Assembly: GCA_023445955.1 (NCBI GenBank)
Contig: JAEXJH010000057.1
Span: 1 to 6,578, forward strand
DNA length: 6,578 nucleotides
Direction of reading: 5' to 3'
Source of the DNA: Pseudomonadota bacterium
GTDB lineage: Bacteria > Pseudomonadota > Alphaproteobacteria > Caulobacterales > Caulobacteraceae
Shown here: positions 1-6,578 of the stretch, piece after piece
Numbering within the stretch: the stretch's first letter is position 1
How the letters are laid out: each line of letters begins with the position of its first letter
Made by a program: the position numbers and the translations under genes
The notes under the pieces: model-generated
What the model was told of the DNA's origin: nothing
The model's input: only the letters and a program-made list of their open reading frames with translations
The model's database searches: none

Positions 1-506
1 CCCTGGCGGTCTGCGAGATCGGCTCGATCGCCGAGCGCCGCATCGCCATGCTGGTCGACCCGGCGCTGTCGGGACTGCCGGCGTTCCTGACGCCCAAGCC
101 GGGTTTGAACTCCGGCTTCATGATCCCGCAGGTCACCGCCGCCGCCCTGGTCTCGGAGAACAAGCAGAAGGCCTATCCGGCCAGCGTCGACTCGATCCCG
201 ACCTCGGCCAACCAGGAAGACCACGTCTCGATGGCCGCCCATGGCGCGCGGCGCCTGATGGGCATGGTCGAGAACGCCACGGCGGTTCTGGGCATCGAAC
301 TGCTGGCGGCGGCGCAAGGCTGCGACTTCCACGCGCCGCTGCGGTCGAGCGCGGCGCTGGAGGCGGTGCGCAAGCTGACCCGCGCCGAGGTTCCGCACCT
401 CGACGACGACCGCCACTTCCACCCGGACATGGAGGCGGCCAACGCCCTCGTCCGTTCGGGCGCGGTGATCGAAGTGGTAGGCGAGCTGCCGGGGGTCACC
501 GCGTGA
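1..506 (+). CDS. hutH: Histidine ammonia-lyase, C-terminal part (5' end outside window)
   Basis: Histidine ammonia-lyase deaminates L-histidine to trans-urocanate and ammonia, the first step of histidine catabolism in the cytoplasm. Only the last 167 residues are present, read from base 3 and ending at TGA 504-506; the family is about 510 residues long, so roughly two thirds lies upstream. The visible part carries the conserved run [17 protein letters not shown] (about bases 186-236), whose Gln-Glu pair belongs to the active site of the family, preceded by [16 protein letters not shown] and SENK. The Ala-Ser-Gly segment that forms the MIO electrophile lies outside the window. The stop codon overlaps the GTG start of hutG by four bases (GTGA), which indicates translational coupling. 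Phenylalanine/tyrosine ammonia-lyases share the fold, but the adjoining hutG and hutU make the histidine enzyme nearly certain. Confidence 0.96.
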   Translation, partial: LAVCEIGSIAERRIAMLVDPALSGLPAFLTPKPGLNSGFMIPQVTAAALVSENKQKAYPASVDSIPTSANQEDHVSMAAHGARRLMGMVENATAVLGIELLAAAQGCDFHAPLRSSAALEAVRKLTRAEVPHLDDDRHFHPDMEAANALVRSGAVIEVVGELPGVTA

Positions 507-1311
507 GCTGGCTGCAGGTCACGCGCGGCGACGCCCCGCTGATCGTCAGTCTGCCGCACACTGGCACGGACATTCCCGCCGACATCGAGGCCGGCCTCGT
601 CTCCCCCTGGCTGGCCCGCAAGGACGCCGACTGGTGGGTGGATCGCCTCTACGCCTTCGCCGAGGGCATGGGCGCGACGATCGTGCGGACGGCGATCTCG
701 CGGACGGTCATCGACGTCAATCGCGACCCGTCGGGCGCCTCGCTCTATCCGGGCCAGGCGACGACGGAGCTTTGCCCCACCACCACCTTCGACGGCGAGC
801 CGCTGTACCGCGACGGCGGGCCCGACGCGGCCGAGATCGATCGGCGACGGACGACCTACTTCGAGCCCTACCACGCCGCCCTGCGCGAAGAGATCGAACG
901 CGTGCGCGCGACGCATCCGACCGTAGTGCTCTACGAAGCCCACTCGATCCGCTCGCTGGTCCCGCGCCTGTTCGACGGCGAGCTGCCGCAGTTCAATCTC
1001 GGGACCAACAGCGGCGCCAGCTGCGCCGACGCCCTGACCACCGCCGTCGAGGCCGCCTGCGACGCCTCGGGCCGCAGCCGCGTCACCAATGGCCGCTTCA
1101 AGGGCGGCTGGACCACGCGCCACTACGGCCAGCCGTCCACCGGCGTCCACGCGATCCAGATGGAGCTGGCCTGCCGGGGCTACATGGATGACCCGGCCGA
1201 GCCGCCCACCGAAGACACCTGGCCTACGCCCTTCCATGCCGATCGCGCCGAGCCTCTACGCCTGGTGCTCGAAGACGTCCTTTCCGCCTGCCTCCAGTTC
1301 GCGAGAACCGC

Positions 1312-1315
<4 letters not shown>
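503..1315 (+). CDS. hutG: N-formylglutamate deformylase (amidohydrolase)
   Basis: This 270-residue protein hydrolyses N-formyl-L-glutamate to glutamate and formate, the last step of the five-step histidine pathway. It belongs to the N-formylglutamate amidohydrolase family, not the arginase-like formiminoglutamase that is also called HutG in other bacteria. Recognisable segments are [10 protein letters not shown] (16-25), [10 protein letters not shown] (41-50), [11 protein letters not shown] (68-78), [14 protein letters not shown] (81-94), YFEPYHAAL (119-127), LYEAHSIRS (143-151, with conserved Glu and His) and [11 protein letters not shown] (164-174). Near the C-terminus are [13 protein letters not shown] (197-209) and the segment HAIQMEL (216-222). 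The start is GTG at 503, overlapping the hutH stop; a G-rich stretch at 491-495 is the only nearby ribosome-site candidate and the next in-frame ATG (residue 56) would remove conserved motifs. The end overlaps the hutU start as ATGA. No signal peptide is seen, so it should be cytoplasmic. Confidence 0.94.
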
Positions 1316-2972
<1,657 letters not shown>

Positions 2973-2976
<4 letters not shown>

Positions 2977-4520
2977 CGGGCCAGCAGCCCCGCCGCCTCG
3001 GCGGGGCTCTTCTTGCCGGTGTCGCGGTCCACCGCGTAGTTGGCCGCCTGCATCGCCTTGACGTCGATGCTGCCGCCTAGCGGCGTCAGGGCGTCCAGCA
3101 GCCGCTTGTCTCCCGCCCGCTTCGGCGAGACCAGGATCACCGCGTCGTAAGGCGGCAGCGCGCCCTTGGGATCGCCCAGCAGCACCAGATCATCCGCCGC
3201 GATCCGGCCATCGCTCGAGAAGGCCGAGATCACGTCGGCTTCGCGGCTCGCCAAGGCGCGGTACATGAAGGTCGGCTGGAACTGGCGCTTGGATTTGAAC
3301 TCCAGGCCGTAGGCTTTCACCACCGCCGCCCACTCCGGCCGCGAGAAGAACTCCAGGTCGCCGCCCATGGTCAACTGCGGCGCCTTGGCCGCCAGGTCGG
3401 CCAGGGTCTTCACGCCCAGCGCCTCGGCGCGGTCGCGGCGCATGGCCAGGGCGTAGGCGTTCTCGAAGCCCAAGGGCGCCAGCAGCACGACGCCGTCGCG
3501 AGCCTTCAGGTCCTTGCGCAGGGTGTCGAGCACCGCCTGGCGGCCAGGATTGTCCGTGCGGTTCAGGATATTGGCCCACAAGGTGCCGGAATAGTCGACA
3601 TAGGCGTCGATCTCGCCGCTGGCCAAGGCCCGGTAGGCGATCACCGAGCCCAGGTTCACGCGCCGCTGCACGCTCGCGCCTTCGCGCTCGAGGCGGCCGG
3701 CCATCAGCTCGGCCAGGATGTACTGCTCGGAGAAGTTCTTGGCTCCGATGACGTAAGCCGGCTTGCCGTGCGACAGCGCCGCACTGGCGAGGGGCGTCAG
3801 CGCCGCCAGCAGGCCGATCAGGAGGCCCACGCCGCCAGCCCACAGCCGCTTGGGCTCCCGCCGCGCCACGCCGCCCTCGATCAGGCCCAGCAGGCCGTCC
3901 ACGACCAAAGCCAGCCCCGCCGAGGCCGCGCAGCCGACCAGCACCGCCACCCAGTCCTCGGTCTGCAGGCCCGAGAAGATGTAGTCGCCCAGCGAGGTCT
4001 GGCCGACGGGGGTCGACAGCGTCGCCGCCCCGATCGTCCAGACGGCGGCGGTGCGCACGCCGGCCATGATCACCGGCGCGGCCAGGGGCAGCTCGACGCG
4101 CCACAGCCGCTGGCGGTCGGTCATGCCCACGCCCCGCGCGGCCTCGACCACGGCCGGGTCGATCCCGGAGACGCCCGCCGCCGCGTTCCGCAGGATCGGC
4201 AGCATCGAGTAGAGGGTCAGCGCCAGCAGCGACGGCAGGAAGCCCAGGGCCGGAAACCCGTGGCCCAGCACCTTCACGGCCAGCCCAGAGAGCAGCAGCA
4301 GCACCGGATAGAACAGAGCCAGCAGCGCCAGGCTCGGAATGGTCTGAACGAGACCCGCGGCGCCCAGCGCGATCCACTTCAGGCGCGGACTGCGGGCGGC
4401 GGCGATGCCCAGCGGTAGGGCGACGGCCAGGCCCAGCGCGAGCGCGGAGGCCGAGAGGGTGACGTGCCAGCCCAAGCGCTCGGGCAAGACCGCCAGGGCG
4501 GCGGAAAGGCGATCAGCCAC
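2973..4520 (-). CDS. Fused permease/substrate-binding protein of a betaine/choline-type ABC importer (OpuC/BusAB/EgtU-like)
   Basis: This 515-residue protein joins two parts of an osmoprotectant-class ABC importer. Residues 1-215 form the permease, with several membrane segments (about 18-40, 48-78, 92-112, 148-170, 188-214) and the cytoplasmic coupling loop [20 protein letters not shown] (126-145), the EAA motif that contacts the ATPase. A last hydrophobic helix (about 226-248) crosses the membrane and tethers a periplasmic OpuAC-type binding domain (about 255-515). That domain contains [18 protein letters not shown] (257-274), [10 protein letters not shown] (304-313) and [11 protein letters not shown] (350-360), the places where relatives carry the aromatic residues that cage a quaternary ammonium group. 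Fused permease-receptors are known from BusAB, BilEB and EgtU. The GTG start overlaps the ATPase stop by 8 bases, with GGAG (bases 4531-4528) seven bases upstream. The ligand cannot be read from sequence: glycine betaine, choline, carnitine, proline betaine, ergothioneine or histidine-type betaines are all possible. Confidence 0.9.
2986..3014 (+). terminator. Probable hutU/hut-operon intrinsic terminator inside the convergent gene
   Basis: A perfect 10-bp inverted repeat, AGCCCCGCCG (2986-2995) and CGGCGGGGCT (2999-3008), has a 3-base CCT loop and is followed on the plus strand by CTTCTT (3009-3014). It begins 10 bases past the hutU stop. On the minus strand the bases after the stem are not T-rich, so it is polarised toward ending hut transcription. 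The tail is short and interrupted by C, so efficiency may be moderate. It falls entirely within the last codons of the convergent permease/binding-protein gene (encoding roughly SPAEAAGLL), so the same bases serve as protein code on the other strand. Confidence 0.65.
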
Positions 4521-5274
4521 GGGCCAGCTCCGCGAGACGTTCGGCCTGCTTCCTGGGCGCGGCGATCAGGTCGGCGACGACAGGGTCGGGATGGCCCGCC
4601 AGCAGCTCCCGAGGCGGGGCCTGGGCCAGCACCTTGCCCCCGGCCATCACCACCACCTCGTCGGCCAGCAGCAGGGCCTCGCCGACGTCGTGGGTGACCA
4701 TCACGGTGGTCAGCGAGAGGCGCTCGTGCAGCGCCCGGACGTCGTCAGCCAGCGCCGCGCGGGTCACGGGGTCCAGCGCCCCGAACGGCTCGTCCATCAG
4801 CAGGATCGACGGCCGCGCCGCCAACGCCCGCGCCACGCCCACCCGCTGGCGCTGGCCGCCCGACAGCTGCGACGGCGCACGGCCAGCGACGTCACGCGGC
4901 AGGGCCACGAGGTCGAGCAGGTCGTCGATGCGCGCTGCGATCTTCTCCGCCGGCCAGCCCAGCAGATCCGGCGTCACGCCGATGTTCTGGCCCACGGTCA
5001 TGTGCGGAAAGAGGCCGATTTCCTGGAAGACGTAGCCGATGCCCCGCCGCAGCTCCGGCCCCGGCCGCCCGGCGATGTCCGCGCCGTCAAGCAGCACTCG
5101 GCCGGTGCTCGGCGTCGACAGGCCGTTCATCAGCTTCAGCAGCGTGGTCTTGCCCGCGCCCGAACCGCCGACCAGGGCGACGAACCGGCCTTGGGCGATG
5201 GTCAGCGAGGTCGGCGCCAGCACCGTCTGGCCGCCATACGTCTTGCTGACCTGGTCGAGGACGATAGCGGTCAT
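4513..5274 (-). CDS. ATP-binding subunit of the betaine/choline-type ABC importer
   Basis: This 253-residue cytoplasmic ATPase should power the adjacent fused permease/receptor. All nucleotide-site elements are visible in order: Walker A GGSGAGKTT (36-44), Q-loop glutamine in YVFQEIGLFPHMTVGQN (Gln84), ABC signature LSGGQRQRVGVARAL (137-151), Walker B ILLMDEP (157-163), D-loop GALD (165-168) and the switch histidine in MVTHD (His195). IGLFPHMTV and DEPFGALDPVTR are typical of the glycine betaine/proline/choline group. The protein ends soon after the core fold, with no room for the C-terminal CBS pair found in osmosensing OpuA and OpuCA ATPases. The ATG at 5274-5272 has GGAG (5283-5280) five bases upstream. 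It is the first gene of a two-gene minus-strand operon; its TGA lies within the first codons of the permease gene, indicating translational coupling. Confidence 0.94.
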   Translation of the reverse strand: MTAIVLDQVSKTYGGQTVLAPTSLTIAQGRFVALVGGSGAGKTTLLKLMNGLSTPSTGRVLLDGADIAGRPGPELRRGIGYVFQEIGLFPHMTVGQNIGVTPDLLGWPAEKIAARIDDLLDLVALPRDVAGRAPSQLSGGQRQRVGVARALAARPSILLMDEPFGALDPVTRAALADDVRALHERLSLTTVMVTHDVGEALLLADEVVVMAGGKVLAQAPPRELLAGHPDPVVADLIAAPRKQAERLAELARG

Positions 5275-5420
5275 GCGGACTCCAGGCGGCGAGAATCAAC
5301 CATCGCCCCTCCCAAGCGTTCACACAACGAAGAGGTGCGACAAGGCGGCGCGCGACAGGTCGTCAGGTTCGCAAGGGCCGAGTCAATCTCGACCATGGGG
5401 TCATGGTTAAGGAGCGTCTC
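5275..5420. promoter_or_regulatory. Divergent regulatory region between the importer operon and the small membrane-protein gene
   Basis: These 146 bases separate two divergently oriented genes and should hold both promoters. Three GANTC motifs are seen (GACTC 5278-5282, GAATC 5293-5297, GAGTC 5380-5384); in Caulobacterales GANTC is methylated by CcrM. The GACTC overlaps the Shine-Dalgarno of the ATPase gene (GGAGTC on the minus strand). At 5392-5407 lies the inverted repeat ACCATG-N4-CATGGT, and at 5403-5410 the minus strand reads TTAACCAT. I could not find a convincing housekeeping -35/-10 pair on either strand; a lone TTGACT (minus strand, 5386-5381) has no good -10 partner. Confidence 0.6.
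5403..5410 (-). promoter_or_regulatory. CtrA-like half-site (TTAACCAT)
   Basis: The minus strand reads TTAACCAT, the octamer reported as a CtrA-associated half-site in Caulobacter. The full TTAA-N7-TTAA site is absent because no second TTAA lies at the right spacing. It overlaps the start of the AAGGAG ribosome site of the small plus-strand gene and one arm of an inverted repeat at 5392-5407. It lies about 130 bases upstream of the ATPase start, so it could act on that promoter or repress the small gene. A single octamer can occur by chance, so this is tentative. Confidence 0.3.
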
Positions 5421-5579
5421 ATGACCGTTGCGTCGCAAGCCCGTCCGTTCGATCCGCGTCCCGTCCGCCGCCCTGTTCGTCAGTGGCCTCTGGGGTTCGC
5501 GGTCCTGCTGGCCTCGGTGCTGAACGCCATCGTCTGGGGCGGCCTGTTCACGGTCGCCAAGGCGTTCCTGCACATCTGA
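5421..5579 (+). CDS. Small single-pass membrane protein, 52 residues, function unknown
   Basis: A short gene with good expression signals: ATG at 5421 preceded by AAGGAG at 5409-5414 (six-base spacing), TGA at 5577-5579, and a strong intrinsic terminator 45 bases after the stop. The N-terminal 22 residues are rich in arginine and proline (Arg 8, 13, 16, 17, 20; one acidic residue) and are followed by one hydrophobic helix at about 24-46 (LGFAVLLASVLNAIVWGGLF...), then a short tail KAFLHI. By the positive-inside rule the N-terminus should be cytoplasmic. There is no lipobox and no clear signal-peptidase site. An in-frame ATG at 5403 could add six residues, but the ribosome site favours 5421. 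I do not recognise the family. It is divergent from the importer operon and convergent with the fliE transcript, so it appears to be a stand-alone transcription unit. Confidence 0.7.
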   Translation: MTVASQARPFDPRPVRRPVRQWPLGFAVLLASVLNAIVWGGLFTVAKAFLHI

Positions 5580-5599
5580 GTTTGTTCAGTAAGCGTAGC

Positions 5600-5624
5600 G
5601 TTTTCTTCCTCCCCTGAAGCAAAC
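5600..5624 (+). other. Imperfect hairpin directly before the terminator
   Basis: GTTT-T-CTTC (5600-5608) can pair with GAAG-C-AAAC (5616-5624) around a 7-base CTCCCCT loop, with one T/C mismatch in an eight-pair stem. It abuts the terminator stem with no gap. It may stabilise the mRNA 3' end or be chance. Confidence 0.35.
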
Positions 5625-5660
5625 TGGGCCGCGTCCTCCCCCGGACGCGGCCCATTTTTT
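5625..5660 (+). terminator. Strong intrinsic terminator of the small membrane-protein gene, possibly bidirectional
   Basis: A perfect 12-bp G/C-rich stem, TGGGCCGCGTCC (5625-5636) with GGACGCGGCCCA (5643-5654), has a 6-base TCCCCC loop and is followed by six T residues (5655-5660). This is a textbook rho-independent terminator for the plus strand. Read on the minus strand the stem is followed by GTTTGCTTC, a weaker tract that might also end the fliE transcript, whose stop is about 37 bases away. Confidence 0.92.
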
Positions 5661-5690
5661 GTTCTGGAATGGAGGGAAGCGAAGAGCCGA

Positions 5691-6002
5691 CTAGATCGGC
5701 ATCCGCATGATTTCCTGGTACGCCGAGATCACCTGGTCGCGCACGGCCATCACCGTCTCCAGGCTGGCTTCCGCCGAGCTGATGGCGGTGACGACGTCGA
5801 CCAGTTCGGCCTTGCCGGCCACCTGGTCGGCGATCTTGTGCTCGGCGACCTTGGAGGTCTTGGTCGCGCCTTCCATGGCCGACTTCAGCATGTCGCCGAA
5901 GTCCATGCCCTTCTTCTCGGAGCCGCCGATCCCGCCGATGGAACCGACGCCCATCGCGCCTTGCGAAGCATAGGCCTTGGCGGCGGCCAGAGCGGTGATC
6001 AT
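5691..6002 (-). CDS. fliE: Flagellar hook-basal body complex protein FliE
   Basis: FliE is a small, export-apparatus-secreted protein that links the MS ring and export gate to the proximal rod of the flagellum. The 103-residue length is typical. The C-terminal part carries the family pattern: [37 protein letters not shown] region (67-103), with the [10 protein letters not shown] ending being diagnostic. The N-terminal third includes a glycine-rich linker ([13 protein letters not shown], 15-27), commonly variable in the family. The ATG at 6002-6000 lies 11 bases after the flgC stop, with a G-rich GGGGG-type site upstream, so it is co-transcribed and probably coupled. It is the last gene of the flgB-flgC-fliE cluster; its TAG stop is at 5693-5691. 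Confidence 0.95.
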   Translation of the reverse strand: MITALAAAKAYASQGAMGVGSIGGIGGSEKKGMDFGDMLKSAMEGATKTSKVAEHKIADQVAGKAELVDVVTAISSAEASLETVMAVRDQVISAYQEIMRMPI

Positions 6003-6013
6003 GACCTAGCCCC

Positions 6014-6433
6014 CTACTTCTTCAGGATGTCGAGGGTGCGCGATTCCATCGACCGCGCGGTCTCGATCACGTTGAGGTTGGCCTCGTAGGCGCGCTGCGC
6101 CTCCTTCATGTCCAGCGCCTCGACCAGCGTGTTGACGTTGGGCATCTTGACGTAGCCCTTGGCGTCGGCGGCCGGGTTGCCGGGTTCGTACTCGGTCTTG
6201 AAGTCGGTCTTGTCCGGATCGACGCGCAGCATCTGCACGCCCTCGGCGCCCTGCACCTTGGTCGGCTGGAACACCGGCACCTGGCGGCGGTAGGGATCCC
6301 CGCCGGCGGTGCGCGCGGTCGAGTTGGCGTTGGCCAGGTTTTCCGCGATGACCCGCATGCGGCCCTGCTGGGCGCGAAGGGCCGAGGAGGCCACGGCCAT
6401 GGTCGCCAGCGAATTGGATTTGATCTCGGGCAT
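6014..6433 (-). CDS. flgC: Flagellar basal-body proximal rod protein FlgC
   Basis: FlgC is one of the proximal rod subunits that transmit torque through the periplasm; it is secreted through the flagellar type III apparatus without a cleaved signal. The 139-residue length fits the family. The N-terminal rod-protein helix contains MRVIAENLANANSTART (26-42), the motif common to rod and hook proteins; GDPYRRQVPVF (45-55) follows. The C-terminal half has YEPGNPAADAKGYVKMPNVN (82-101) and a terminal helix with EALDMKEAQRAYEANLNVIE (105-124), both characteristic of FlgC. The ATG at 6433-6431 has AAAGGA about eight bases upstream and follows the flgB stop by 12 bases, consistent with one transcript. 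Confidence 0.97.
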   Translation of the reverse strand: MPEIKSNSLATMAVASSALRAQQGRMRVIAENLANANSTARTAGGDPYRRQVPVFQPTKVQGAEGVQMLRVDPDKTDFKTEYEPGNPAADAKGYVKMPNVNTLVEALDMKEAQRAYEANLNVIETARSMESRTLDILKK

Positions 6434-6445
6434 CGCCTAGGTCCT

Positions 6446-6578
6446 TTAGCCGCCGGGCTTCCGCGCCGCCTGGCGCAGCATGTTCATGGACTTCTGGTAG
6501 AAGCTGATCGCCGCGTCGTAGTTCATGCGCGCGTCGGTCATCTTGAGCATCTGGTCCTCAAGCGAGACGGCGTTGCCG
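6446..6578 (-). CDS. flgB: Flagellar basal-body rod protein FlgB, C-terminal fragment (5' end outside window)
   Basis: The last 43 residues are visible, ending at TAA (6448-6446). The segment starts GNAVSLEDQMLKMTDARMNY and continues DAAISFYQKSMNMLRQAARK, matching the terminal helix of FlgB (typical pattern GN-V-LE--M-K----- -Y-AA------ ---ML). FlgB is a proximal rod subunit at the base of the flagellum. Its place directly upstream of flgC and fliE is the standard order. The promoter of this cluster lies outside the window. Confidence 0.9.
   Translation of the reverse strand, partial: GNAVSLEDQMLKMTDARMNYDAAISFYQKSMNMLRQAARKPGG

Noticed and set aside
173..1237. Long minus-strand open frame of 354 codons antisense to hutH/hutG
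   Set aside because: Composition is dominated by Arg, Gly, Ala and Val as expected from the reverse of a GC-rich coding strand. The plus strand encodes well-conserved HutH and HutG in the same bases.
3190..4377. Minus-strand open frame of 395 codons within the permease/receptor gene
   Set aside because: It is a different frame of the same strand, rich in Gly, Arg and Pro, and lacks the hydrophobic segments and receptor motifs present in the real frame.
5381..5386. TTGACT on the minus strand as a -35 element for the importer operon
   Set aside because: No acceptable -10 element is seen at suitable spacing, so a promoter cannot be supported from this hexamer alone.
4405..5424. Plus-strand open frame of 339 codons opposite the ABC ATPase
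   Set aside because: The product is an Arg/Gln/His-rich low-complexity string with no recognisable motif, lying antisense to a complete ABC ATPase with all its motifs.
5271..5573. Minus-strand open frame of 100 codons covering the divergent region and the small gene
   Set aside because: No plausible ribosome site or recognisable domain. It would run antisense through the small membrane-protein gene and overlap the ATPase start.
6003..6441. Similar CTAGG sequence just upstream of both fliE and flgC start codons
   Set aside because: Only five bases are shared, at slightly different distances from the ATG; this is too short to call a regulatory repeat.

Overview
The window looks like chromosomal DNA from a high-GC alphaproteobacterium. 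Caulobacter or a close relative fits best: histidine-utilisation genes, a flgB-flgC-fliE flagellar rod cluster, strong G/C preference at third codon positions, GANTC (CcrM-type) sites clustered in the one regulatory intergenic region, and a CtrA-like TTAACCAT octamer beside them. The genus assignment is inferred from this content, not proven.

Layout. (1) Positions 1-2976, plus strand: the 3' end of hutH, complete hutG and complete hutU. They are joined by 4-base stop/start overlaps (GTGA and ATGA), so this is one tightly coupled operon for histidine catabolism. HutG is the N-formylglutamate deformylase type, which implies the route histidine -> urocanate -> imidazolone propionate -> formiminoglutamate -> formylglutamate -> glutamate. 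HutI and HutF are not visible and should lie elsewhere. (2) Positions 2973-5274, minus strand: a two-gene ABC importer of the quaternary-amine (OpuC/BusA/EgtU-like) class. The ATPase comes first, followed after an 8-base overlap by a fused permease/substrate-binding protein. This operon converges on hutU; the two TAG stop codons lie on opposite strands of one shared CTAG palindrome. A perfect 10-bp hairpin, probably the hutU terminator, sits inside the coding end of the convergent gene. (3) Positions 5275-5690: a 146-base divergent regulatory region, a 52-codon single-TM protein gene on the plus strand (5421-5579), and a strong intrinsic terminator (5625-5660). (4) Positions 5691-6578, minus strand: fliE, flgC and the 3' end of flgB, encoding parts of the flagellar proximal rod and its MS-ring junction.

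The conserved genes are ordinary. The parts worth a second look are the fused betaine-type importer beside the hut operon (its ligand could be a histidine-derived or other betaine), the unusual convergent gene end, and the small membrane-protein gene with methylation/cell-cycle-type signals in its leader.
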